A stretch of DNA of 58,409 bases, from the NCBI GenBank assembly GCA_025056745.1, contig JANWVQ010000155.1, positions 1-58,409 of the forward strand, in the 5' to 3' direction. The stretch comes from Ignavibacterium sp. (lineage in GTDB: Bacteria > Bacteroidota > Ignavibacteria > Ignavibacteriales > Ignavibacteriaceae). The notes under the pieces are model-generated. The model did not search any database and had not been told where the DNA came from. It saw only the letters and a list, made by a program, of their open reading frames with translations. Below, piece after piece: positions 34,924 through 42,543 of this stretch. A program made the translations under genes and the position numbers. Position 1 is the first letter of the stretch; each line of letters starts with the position of its first letter.

Positions 34924-37002
34924 ATGAACAGAAATCAGATTGAAGAAAAACTAACTAAAATTTTAGGTGGACTCACTACAGATAAGCAAATTATCATAGA
35001 TAATTTTGTATCGGAACTCTATGAAATACTAAAACCTGGTCAACAAATTAAAATTGATGATTTAGGTTACTTCACAAAAATTAGCTATAGACTAATCAAT
35101 TCTAAACAATTTAAAGAAGATTCTTCATCAGAAAACGATTTTATATTAATCTTCTCTGAAAAAGAAAATATTGATACAATTGAAGAAGATCAAATATTTT
35201 GGAAACCAATTTACTTTGAACCTGATTTTAGTAGTAAAAATCGTTTACTCTCTCTTAGTATTGGAAAAGATTTTCTCTCTGAGAAGCTAATTAATTCAGG
35301 ACAGATAATACCAGCTTCTGTTGATGAATTATTAAATCTGCTCGATTCGAAAATTCAAAAGTTATTATCAACTTCAACAGTTTTTGATAAGTTCTCAGAA
35401 GAAATTCCTTGTCTTAAGATTGAATCAGAAAAATTAGAAAGAAATTTCACCGTTTCAACTAATTTAACTTCAAACTTGAACCAAGATTCAATCAAAACAA
35501 TATCAGAATTAAGTGACTCAACATCCGACCAAGAAATTGCATTGGATATACCTAAAGACTTTCTTAATGAATTTGATGAATTAAAAATAGATGATAACAA
35601 AATAGAAGAAGAACAGTCTTTTCTTAAAATATCAGACACCACTTCAACTTCAGATGAAGAAATTTCTTATGATACTTTAAATCAAATTGAATATCAACCA
35701 AGCGAATTTGATTTATTAAAAGATGAAAATTCTTTTCTTGAAGAAGATAAATCAATTTCAGAAATTCCAGAGGAAAGGGAGCAGCTAAATTTTTCAAACA
35801 CTTTTGAAAAAATAGAATCTCAAATTGATGAGGATTTATCAAATTCAGAGTCTTCAAACTTAAATTTCGAAGAAGAGGAAGAAATCATTGAAGACGATAT
35901 TTCTTGGGATAAGATTATTTCAGAAATAAAAATTGATGAAGATGATTTTAATGTCGAAGAGATAATAAAAGATGAACAGTCTCTACCAAATCAAGAAGAT
36001 GACAAGTCTGATTTTCAAAGTAGCTCTGAGATAATTTCCGAAATACAAGAACCAATAAATGAACCAGAAATTTTTGAAAAATCTGATGATGAATCTAAAA
36101 ATGAAATAATTGATAATATAATTACAGAGATCAAAAGTGAGGAAGAGTCAGATCTGATAGCTGAAATTGAAAACGAGACCTCAAATAAAGAGGATTTCGT
36201 AGATCAAATTTTAGATGAGACTATTGAAAACTTTGATAAAGAAGAGAACTCTGAAATTACTGAAGATGAAGAGATTTTTAATTCTCAAGATGAAATTGTT
36301 GATGAAAGTGAATTAGAAAAAGTTGAAGAAGAATTATTACAAAAATCAGAAGTTACTGAATCAATTCAAGAAGAAAAGAAAACAAATTCCGCAAAAATTA
36401 TCATTCTAGCTTCAGTACTGATTCTCATAATATCAGCAGCATTGGTTTATTATTTTTATCCACAATACTTTGAAATAATTAAACCAAAAGAAATAGTTAT
36501 AACTCCTTCAATAAATGATAAAGAAGCAGTTAGAATCGAGAGAGACTTTTTAATTCCAATTACATATCCATATCCACCTGCTGAAATTCAAAATGAAAGC
36601 CTATTATTAAACAATTTGAATAAAGATACTATCACAAAAATCGAAACAAAAACTTTATCGAGTTCGTCTGAAATAAAATCAGTTGAAGAGAAAAAAAATG
36701 TTCCATCAATTCAAGAAGTTGAAAAGAAAGATTTAAGAAATCAAACAACAGAACGAAGTGAAAAAATCTCAGAGACGATATCAATAGTAAATGGTGTAAT
36801 AATAGTGCAAGTTGCTTCATTCAAAAGTGAAGTAATAGCTAATAGGGAAGTAGAAAAATTAAAATCAAAAGGTTATTCTGCTTACGTTGAAAAAGCAGAC
36901 ATTCCCAATAGAGGGAGTTGGTATAGAATAAAAGTAAGAGGGTTTAAGTCAGTCGAAGAAGGTAAAATTTTTCAGTCAAAGTACAACAAAGGAGAAATAT
37001 GA
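34924..37002 (+). CDS. HU-domain / acidic linker / transmembrane / SPOR fusion protein
   Basis: 692 residues from the ATG at 34924 (a TTG codon just before it is unneeded). Residues ~1-65 look like an HU/CCDC81-type DNA-binding fold (IIDNFVSELYEILKPGQQIK, IDDLGYFTKI). Residues ~110-485 are extremely acidic, rich in Glu, Asp and Ser, and probably disordered. A single membrane helix spans ~491-514. The C-terminal ~65 residues (from ~624) are a SPOR domain (VIIVQVASFKSEVIANREVE, RGSWYRIKVRGF), which binds denuded peptidoglycan at division sites. Orientation would put the HU domain in the cytoplasm and SPOR in the periplasm. It overlaps exbB by four bases. HU plus SPOR proteins are known in Bacteroidota, but the function is unproven. 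Confidence 0.85.
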   Translation: MNRNQIEEKLTKILGGLTTDKQIIIDNFVSELYEILKPGQQIKIDDLGYFTKISYRLINSKQFKEDSSSENDFILIFSEKENIDTIEEDQIFWKPIYFEPDFSSKNRLLSLSIGKDFLSEKLINSGQIIPASVDELLNLLDSKIQKLLSTSTVFDKFSEEIPCLKIESEKLERNFTVSTNLTSNLNQDSIKTISELSDSTSDQEIALDIPKDFLNEFDELKIDDNKIEEEQSFLKISDTTSTSDEEISYDTLNQIEYQPSEFDLLKDENSFLEEDKSISEIPEEREQLNFSNTFEKIESQIDEDLSNSESSNLNFEEEEEIIEDDISWDKIISEIKIDEDDFNVEEIIKDEQSLPNQEDDKSDFQSSSEIISEIQEPINEPEIFEKSDDESKNEIIDNIITEIKSEEESDLIAEIENETSNKEDFVDQILDETIENFDKEENSEITEDEEIFNSQDEIVDESELEKVEEELLQKSEVTESIQEEKKTNSAKIIILASVLILIISAALVYYFYPQYFEIIKPKEIVITPSINDKEAVRIERDFLIPITYPYPPAEIQNESLLLNNLNKDTITKIETKTLSSSSEIKSVEEKKNVPSIQEVEKKDLRNQTTERSEKISETISIVNGVIIVQVASFKSEVIANREVEKLKSKGYSAYVEKADIPNRGSWYRIKVRGFKSVEEGKIFQSKYNKGEI

Positions 37003-37649
37003 ACTTATTGGAAATTTTCCTAAAAGGTGGATTCATAATGTGGTTAATCCTTATTTGTTCAATTATTGGATTAGCTGTAGTGATAGATCGATTTATTGTA
37101 TTACGAAAAGCTAAAATAAACATTCCTGCTTTTCTTGTAAGAATTAGAGGATATATTCAGCGAAGAGATATTTCTGGCGCAATAAGTTATTGTATGGAAG
37201 AAAAATCACCAGTTGCAAACGTAGTTAGAAAAGGATTGAAAAAATATAAGTATGGCCACGATCGTGTAAAAGAAGCAATTGAAAATGCTGGTAATCAAGA
37301 AATATCTAAATTGGAAAAAGGATTAACAGTTTTAGCAACTGTCGCAGGTATTGCTCCTTTATTAGGTTTTCTAGGAACAGTTACTGGTATGATACAAGCA
37401 TTTATGAGAATTGAGGATTTGGCTGGTGCCGCTAATCCAAGTGATCTCGCTGGAGGAATTTGGGAAGCTCTTGTTACAACTGCTTTTGGTTTGATAGTGG
37501 GAATTCCCGCATTAGCTTTTTATAATTACTTCTTAAGCGCTATTAAAAGATTAGTGGGCGAAATTGAAATTGTTGCAAATGATGTTGTAGAATTTATTCA
37601 AGATGAAAATTCATCAGTAAATGAAGTAGATGACGAAATAGAACTTTAA
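36999..37649 (+). CDS. ExbB/TolQ/MotA proton channel subunit
   Basis: 216 residues. Three membrane helices: ~12-30 (FIMWLILICSIIGLAVVIDR), ~105-125 within VLATVAGIAPLLGFLGTVTGM, and ~150-175 within ALVTTAFGLIVGIPALAFY. The polar residues and the Gly-rich TVAGIAPLLGFLGTVTGMI motif are the family signature. With ExbD/TolR it forms the pentameric proton-driven motor that moves TonB or TolA. The start has AAAGGAG seven bases before and overlaps the HU-SPOR stop (ATGA), so translation is coupled. ExbB versus TolQ cannot be told from sequence alone. Confidence 0.93.
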   Translation: MNLLEIFLKGGFIMWLILICSIIGLAVVIDRFIVLRKAKINIPAFLVRIRGYIQRRDISGAISYCMEEKSPVANVVRKGLKKYKYGHDRVKEAIENAGNQEISKLEKGLTVLATVAGIAPLLGFLGTVTGMIQAFMRIEDLAGAANPSDLAGGIWEALVTTAFGLIVGIPALAFYNYFLSAIKRLVGEIEIVANDVVEFIQDENSSVNEVDDEIEL

Positions 37650-37660
37650 TTGAGAGAAAT

Positions 37661-38065
37661 ATGAAATTTAAAACATCAAAAGAACCTTTGAGTATTTTTT
37701 CTTATTCATCTCTTACTGACATTGTGATGTTGCTTTTAATTTTCTTTTTATTGACTTCACAATTCGTTATTCAAACAGGAGTAAAAGTAAAACTACCCGG
37801 TTCAAAAACTAATGAACCAGCTCAGACTTCAAGACTAATAGTAACCATAACTCAAGCTGGTGCGGTTTACGCTGGTCAAGATGAGGTAAGTATTGATCTT
37901 CTTCCCTCAAAATTATCTGAGATGAAAGCAAACATACAAGATGATAACTTAATCATTCGGGCTGACAAATCAGTTCCGATAGAGTTAGTCATAAAAGTAA
38001 TTGATGCAGCAAAATTGGTTAATTTATCAAAATTCACAATAGAAACTGAAAAAGAAACTTTGTGA
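37661..38065 (+). CDS. ExbD/TolR biopolymer transport protein
   Basis: 134 residues. One N-terminal membrane helix (SLTDIVMLLLIFFLLTSQFV, residues ~17-36) with the essential Asp in LTDIV, followed by a small periplasmic domain (VKVKLPGS..., DDNLIIRADKSVPIELVIKV). This is the standard ExbD/TolR layout and size. The Asp carries the proton flow through the ExbB pore. Spaced 11 bases after exbB and one base before the tonB-like gene. Confidence 0.93.
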   Translation: MKFKTSKEPLSIFSYSSLTDIVMLLLIFFLLTSQFVIQTGVKVKLPGSKTNEPAQTSRLIVTITQAGAVYAGQDEVSIDLLPSKLSEMKANIQDDNLIIRADKSVPIELVIKVIDAAKLVNLSKFTIETEKETL

Positions 38066-38066
38066 A

Positions 38067-38771
38067 ATGAGATTGACAAACAAAAAAATAAATAATTTAT
38101 CATACTTGATATCTTTTGCAGCTCATCTACTATTATTGCTTTTTTTGTGGCTCATTAAATTCTCATTGGACTACAAACAAAATGAATTTATAGAATTATC
38201 ATTTGGAAATTCAGGACAAACTGGCTCCTCTGGTGCTATCGGTGATTTATTAAATAAAACCGAAGAGAATGCAAAACCTGTTGAAGAATTATTACAGCAG
38301 AATAAAAATCAGGAAATTAAGGATATTGATTTAGCAAAGGCAAAATCATTTGACGAAACAAATACAATTTTACCATCTGAAAAAGCTAAAGAAAACAAAA
38401 AGGAAAAAGGGAGTGAAAAGAATATAAAAGAAAACTCAAATTTAAACACAAAAGGACAGGGTAATCTTACAGATGGAAAGGGAAGTTTGGGGTTCGATAT
38501 AGATTGGGGGGGAATGGGGACAAGGAAAATCTATTCTTACATTCTTCCAGAATATCCTGAGGGAGTTCAAAAAGAAATAGATATCAAATTAAGATTCTCT
38601 ATTAAACCAGATGGTACAGTTGGATCAGTAACTCTTTTAACAAAAGCTGATACAAGATTAGAGCAAGCGGCTATAAATTCACTTTGGCAATGGAGATTCG
38701 AGCCATTACCTCAAAATGCTAAACAAGTTAATCAAACTGCTATTATTGTCTTTCCTTACCGTTTGAATTAA
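38067..38771 (+). CDS. TonB/TolA-family energy transducer
   Basis: 234 residues. An N-terminal helix (~12-33, LISFAAHLLLLLFLWLIK, with the Ser-x3-His of TonB proteins) is followed by a long flexible region rich in Lys, Glu, Gly and Asn (~60-150), then a TonB C-terminal domain at ~160-234 (ILPEYPEGVQKEIDIKLRFS, AAINSLWQWRFEPLPQNAKQ). It transmits motor force to an outer-membrane partner; the barrel at 33293-34888 and the giant TPR protein are candidates. Its last 29 bases overlap the end of a convergent minus-strand gene. TonB type is favoured over TolA because of the C-terminal domain. Confidence 0.9.
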   Translation: MRLTNKKINNLSYLISFAAHLLLLLFLWLIKFSLDYKQNEFIELSFGNSGQTGSSGAIGDLLNKTEENAKPVEELLQQNKNQEIKDIDLAKAKSFDETNTILPSEKAKENKKEKGSEKNIKENSNLNTKGQGNLTDGKGSLGFDIDWGGMGTRKIYSYILPEYPEGVQKEIDIKLRFSIKPDGTVGSVTLLTKADTRLEQAAINSLWQWRFEPLPQNAKQVNQTAIIVFPYRLN

Positions 38772-39042
38772 AATCTTCTTTGTAATAATATTTATAGAAA
38801 AAATACTCAGTTATTGAAAGGAAAATTAATGATAATGAATCTCTGTTTAATTCTAAACTGAATCCCTCAGGTTCTATAAAAATTTTTAATATCATTGACC
38901 AAATTGACCAGCCGATAGTGAAAAGAATAATAATAAGACTAACATTTAACAAAGCATTAACAATGTTTTCTTCTTGCCACTTTTTAGTGAAAATGTAAAG
39001 TATAAAAAAAATATGTCCGGCAAAAATTAAACCTGAAATCAT
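38743..39042 (-). CDS. Small membrane protein, unknown
   Basis: 99 residues with two membrane helices, ~2-18 (ISGLIFAGHIFFILYIF) and ~32-55 (NVSLIIILFTIGWSIWSMIL), then a charged Tyr/Lys-rich tail. No family recognised. Its start overlaps the stop of the next upstream gene by four bases (ATGA-type), so it is cotranslated with the 168-residue membrane protein, and its end overlaps the convergent tonB-like gene by 29 bases. Coupling and a continuous frame support it as real. Confidence 0.7.
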   Translation of the reverse strand: MISGLIFAGHIFFILYIFTKKWQEENIVNALLNVSLIIILFTIGWSIWSMILKIFIEPEGFSLELNRDSLSLIFLSITEYFFYKYYYKEDFNSNGKERQ

Positions 39043-39545
39043 AAATCAATTCTTTCAAGTTTTTTATTTAATAATCCCATTCCAACTATTCCACCAATTA
39101 TTCCCCAAAATACATTCGTTATAAAGTTTGATATGAATAATATGAAAGTATAAAACAAAGAAAAGCCATTATCTTTTATCTCCTGAGAGATGGATCTCAT
39201 TAATGCTAATGGCTCATCAGCAATTTTTCCTAAGTTTAATTCTTTAATTAGAATCTCTGATTGAGGTAGAGCTTCAACAAAATCATTAGTTCTTGTTGTG
39301 AATGTTATAATTATATCAAATCCGACAAAAAATAATGTTATGAAAAATCCAGTCAAAAATCCAAAATATATTGCTTTCGATAAAGTTATTTTTTCTAAAT
39401 TCCTATTTACTCTTATGTCTAGTAATAACGCGATTATAGTTGCTAACGGAACGAATAAGCAGCAACTAAAAGCTTTAATAACTGGAACAACAGATAAAAC
39501 CGCGGCTCCAAATCCTGAAATAACACTTGGTAAAATTTTTTTCAT
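39039..39545 (-). CDS. Membrane protein, DUF4199-like
   Basis: 168 residues, four membrane helices: ~8-25, 33-42, 60-82 and 135-160. Gly-rich ends (VISGFGAAVLSVVP, NVFWGIIGGIVGMGLL) suggest two-fold packing. A family such as DUF4199 is a possibility but is not certain. It is transcribed with a DUF2085 protein upstream (gap of two bases) and a small membrane protein downstream, all from the beta-propeller end. No function can be given. Confidence 0.7.
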   Translation of the reverse strand: MKKILPSVISGFGAAVLSVVPVIKAFSCCLFVPLATIIALLLDIRVNRNLEKITLSKAIYFGFLTGFFITLFFVGFDIIITFTTRTNDFVEALPQSEILIKELNLGKIADEPLALMRSISQEIKDNGFSLFYTFILFISNFITNVFWGIIGGIVGMGLLNKKLERIDL

Positions 39546-39547
39546 TG

Positions 39548-39988
39548 TTAATTCTTAAAAAATTCTTTTAATGTTGTAAAAATAAATAAGAGCAAAATTG
39601 CTCCGAAAATAAAGCCAGTTACAAATGCTATGGTTTTATTGTAACTATAAATTTTTAAGTTGTAAAAAATTACATCTAAAATAATAGGGAAAGTAGAGAT
39701 AATTAAAAATTTTTTATGAATATTAACTTTATTACTAAAAAAAATTATAATTGAGATTGCAATCATCCCAAAATAAATTCCAAAACATCGAGAACATACT
39801 AATAAATAAAGATTGTTATAAATAAAGCATTTATCTGGATTTTGATGACAGATTGGGTCATATATCATTTTAAGAATAAAATAAAAATCCAAATAATTAT
39901 AATTCAAATAGAACGGACTTAATATTCCTAAGAACCAAATTGAAATGGTTATTATGATAATTAACTTAATGGACAGTAAATTCTGCAT
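39548..39988 (-). CDS. DUF2085 membrane protein
   Basis: 146 residues, four membrane helices. It has the DUF2085 signature: a CHQ motif (IYDPICHQNPDKCFIYN, near residue 45) and CSRCFGIYFG near residue 70, at the membrane surface. Family members are small integral membrane proteins of unknown function found across Bacteria and Archaea; the conserved cysteines suggest a metal or redox role, which is inference. It lies 12 bases after the propeller gene, in the same minus-strand unit. Confidence 0.85.
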   Translation of the reverse strand: MQNLLSIKLIIIITISIWFLGILSPFYLNYNYLDFYFILKMIYDPICHQNPDKCFIYNNLYLLVCSRCFGIYFGMIAISIIIFFSNKVNIHKKFLIISTFPIILDVIFYNLKIYSYNKTIAFVTGFIFGAILLLFIFTTLKEFFKN

Positions 39989-40000
39989 AAAATTTATTAT

Positions 40001-40843
40001 TTATAAAATTCTGTAAACAAGAATCTTATTTGTTAAAAGAAGATAGAGTTTTTCATTATAAATAAAAGCTGATTTAATATCATTTAATATACTTTCTGGT
40101 ATATAAATACTATCAGATTTTATCGATTGGTTTTCAAAAGTTAATTTATTAATTGAATTTTTAGTAACAACTACATATTCATCGAAAATAATTCTTACAC
40201 TTCTTAATTCAGAATCGAAATTAACTCGATTTAGACCGTTGCCAAAATTATCATATATCATTAAAGATTTGCCATCTGCAACAAATAAAATCCCTTGTGA
40301 ATTTATTGCTAAAGAAACAGGTCTTCTTAATTTAAATTTTCCACCATCTATTCCTGCAAAACTAGTTAAAAAATTTCCAAACATATCAAATTTTAATATC
40401 CTAATATTTTCTCCATCGAGTATAAAAATGTCACCTTGATTTGATAATGCAACTGAAAGTGGAAAGCCAAAACTAAATTCATTATTATTTTCGTTTCGAT
40501 TTGAAAAAGAACCAACGAAATTAAGAAATCTATCAAACTGTTGAATTCTGTGATTTCCTTTGTCAGCAACAATTACTAATAATGGATTTGCAAAAACATC
40601 AATTGGTTGATCAAATAAACCATTTTGCCAACCAAATCCACCTATATCTTTTAATTTATTTCCCAAAGTGTCAAAGCTTATGATTTCATTCATTCCTAAA
40701 TCTGAAACATATATTATACCATTTGAAGAAATTGTAAAAGATGATGCTTTCGAGAAATCCCCAAATTCAAATAAATACTCGGTCTTAATTTGTGCAAATG
40801 ATATATAACTTAATAAAGATATAATTAATAATTTCATAAGCAT
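40001..40843 (-). CDS. Secreted six-bladed beta-propeller (NHL repeat) protein
   Basis: 280 residues. Signal peptide cut before Gln (ISFA-QIKT). The mature part has about five to six NHL/YncE-like blades, each with a strand pattern such as GIIYVSDLGMNEIISFDTLG, LVIVADKGNHRIQQFDRF, DIFILDGENIRILKFDMFGN and ILFVADGKSLMIYDNFGN. Propellers of this kind bind ligands or proteins in the periplasm or outside. No catalytic residues are apparent. It is the first gene of the unit with three small membrane proteins, so a role with them is possible. Confidence 0.85.
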   Translation of the reverse strand: MLMKLLIISLLSYISFAQIKTEYLFEFGDFSKASSFTISSNGIIYVSDLGMNEIISFDTLGNKLKDIGGFGWQNGLFDQPIDVFANPLLVIVADKGNHRIQQFDRFLNFVGSFSNRNENNNEFSFGFPLSVALSNQGDIFILDGENIRILKFDMFGNFLTSFAGIDGGKFKLRRPVSLAINSQGILFVADGKSLMIYDNFGNGLNRVNFDSELRSVRIIFDEYVVVTKNSINKLTFENQSIKSDSIYIPESILNDIKSAFIYNEKLYLLLTNKILVYRIL

Positions 40844-40873
40844 AAAAATTTTATTTCTAACATAAAAAGATGA

Positions 40874-40897
40874 CTAATTAAATCAAATGTTAATTAG
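40874..40897. promoter_or_regulatory. Inverted repeat between propeller gene and tRNA-Gln promoter
   Basis: CTAATTAA (40874-40881) and TTAATTAG (40890-40897), perfect 8-base dyad with an 8-base loop. It ends two bases before the TTG of the tRNA-Gln promoter, so it could be an operator or upstream element; being A/T-rich, it could also be chance. Confidence 0.3.
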
Positions 40898-40898
40898 A

Positions 40899-40929
40899 TT
40901 GATAATATAATTGAGGGTTCTTATTTTTG
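40899..40929 (+). promoter_or_regulatory. Promoter of tRNA-Gln (TTG-N20-TATTTTTG)
   Basis: TTG at 40899-40901 and TATTTTTG at 40922-40929, with exactly the same 20-base spacer and the same octamer as at tRNA-Leu; the tRNA begins 12 bases later. Confidence 0.8.
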
Positions 40930-40940
40930 TAGAAAGAAAA

Positions 40941-41014
40941 TGTCCCATGGTGTAATTGGTTAACACGTCTGACTCTGGATCAGAAGATTCCAGGTTCGAG
41001 TCCTGGTGGGACAA
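40941..41014 (+). tRNA. tRNA-Gln (anticodon CTG)
   Basis: 74 bases. Acceptor TGTCCCA/TGGGACA, discriminator A, anticodon stem TCTGA/TCAGA with loop CTCTGGA, T-stem CCAGG/CCTGG with loop TTCGAGT. CCA is not encoded. It ends five bases before the stop of the convergent glycosyltransferase gene. Confidence 0.97.
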
Positions 41015-41019
41015 CAATG

Positions 41020-42543
41020 TTAACTTCTCTCCAAAAGTTTTTCGATTTTACTTTTTATTTCCTTTGAATTTGAATTTAGTTCAAAAACTTTTGGAAATTT
41101 TTCTTCAATTTTATTAAAAATCTCTAAAGCTTTTCTAAGTTCATTCGATTTGATATAAAAAGAAGCTAAGTAAAATAAACAAGCTGGATCTTGTTCTATC
41201 AAGGATGAATTGTCTTCTAAAAATTTAATTGCATCAGTTAAATTATTTTCAGAATCATAAATTAAAGATAATCTTTTTATAAGCTCAGTATTGGTTGGGA
41301 ATTTTTTATGCAATTCATATATGATTTCTTTTTTGTTGTAGTGATCAAATGATTTATCAATCATCGAAAGAATCACATTCAGATTATGTTCATCGACAAC
41401 TTCAGTTAATAATTTTTTATCATTAATTATTAAATCTTTTCTAAAAAAAGAATTAAATATCTCCTTAAAGGCTTTAGATTTATTTGATGAGGATTTATCC
41501 AAATATTTTATTAACTCATTAGAATAGAATTTTAGATTATTAAAGTCATTGACTTTAAATGAAAGCTCAATGATGTTTAGTAGAGTTTCATATTCATTAA
41601 TATAAACAATTTGAAGATTATCACTCATAATTTTTGAAGATGATGAACTCAGATTATATGATTTTATCAATGATTTCAAAGCTTCATTAAATTGTTTTTT
41701 TCTTTGTAAAATTTTTGAGTAAAGATAATGATAATAAGGTTGGTTTGAATTAATTGATATAGCTTTTAAAATATATTTTTCTGACTTGTCAATATCGTAA
41801 TTAAAGTGACCGATTTGTGAAATATAAAAGAAACTCTCTGCTCGAAAATATTTTGATAAATTTTTAGTATTTAACGCAAGATTAAAAAACTTTTCAGCCT
41901 CAATAAAATTTTCAAGAACAAAATAAGATTGTCCAATTTGAAAGTATTTGTATCCATCTGATAACTTTGAATTATCGCTTAAAAGTAACTTTAAATTTCT
42001 TTCTGCTTTTTTCTTTTTTTCTTCTTTGGAAATGTTATAACCATAATGAATTATCTCAACTGATGAATTTTTAATTTTATATCCATTTTCAATTAAAGAT
42101 TCTGTTATCTGTTCGTGAGCTTTACCTCTGAATTCGATATTTTCAGAATTTTTAAATAATCGAACATACTTGATGGAATTTTTTTGATTACTAAAGTCAT
42201 CAATGCTTGTGATTGTGCAAATGTATCCGACTTTTTCATTTATTCTTGTCAGATCTTTAACTTCTTTTTTAGATTTTGAAGATAGAATTTCATCTGCATC
42301 TAGATAAAGAATGTAATCACCCGAAGAATTTTTTAGTGCAAAATTTCTTGCTGAAGAGAAATCATCAGACCAGTTGAATGAAAAAATTTTAGCGTTAAAA
42401 CTTTTTGCTACTTCGATTGTGTTATCAGTAGAACCGGTATCAACAATTATAATTTCATCAACAATATCTTTAACAGAATCTAAGCAACGATTTAGAGTAG
42501 ATTCTTCATTTTTAACTATCATAGATAGACTAATTTTGGACAA
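41020..42543 (-). CDS. GT2 glycosyltransferase with C-terminal TPR region
   Basis: 507 residues. The first ~250 are GT-A family 2: ISLSMIVKNEESTLNRCL, EIIIVDTGSTDNTIEVAKSF and the DxD-type motif LYLDADEIL (~80-90), then KNSENIEFRGKAHEQI, as in the SunS/LgtA-like group that also has TPRs. The C-terminal ~250 residues are helical tetratricopeptide-like repeats (YFQIGQSYFVLENFIEAEKF, FYLASFYIKSNELRKALEIF). Such fusions glycosylate proteins or elongate glycans, the repeats probably binding the acceptor. It overlaps the giant transferase gene by 14 bases. Confidence 0.85.
   Translation of the reverse strand: MSKISLSMIVKNEESTLNRCLDSVKDIVDEIIIVDTGSTDNTIEVAKSFNAKIFSFNWSDDFSSARNFALKNSSGDYILYLDADEILSSKSKKEVKDLTRINEKVGYICTITSIDDFSNQKNSIKYVRLFKNSENIEFRGKAHEQITESLIENGYKIKNSSVEIIHYGYNISKEEKKKKAERNLKLLLSDNSKLSDGYKYFQIGQSYFVLENFIEAEKFFNLALNTKNLSKYFRAESFFYISQIGHFNYDIDKSEKYILKAISINSNQPYYHYLYSKILQRKKQFNEALKSLIKSYNLSSSSSKIMSDNLQIVYINEYETLLNIIELSFKVNDFNNLKFYSNELIKYLDKSSSNKSKAFKEIFNSFFRKDLIINDKKLLTEVVDEHNLNVILSMIDKSFDHYNKKEIIYELHKKFPTNTELIKRLSLIYDSENNLTDAIKFLEDNSSLIEQDPACLFYLASFYIKSNELRKALEIFNKIEEKFPKVFELNSNSKEIKSKIEKLLERS

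Noticed and set aside
40001-40843. Antisense 66-residue frame at 40239-40439
   Set aside because: Lies wholly inside the propeller gene and lacks a start signal or recognisable sequence.
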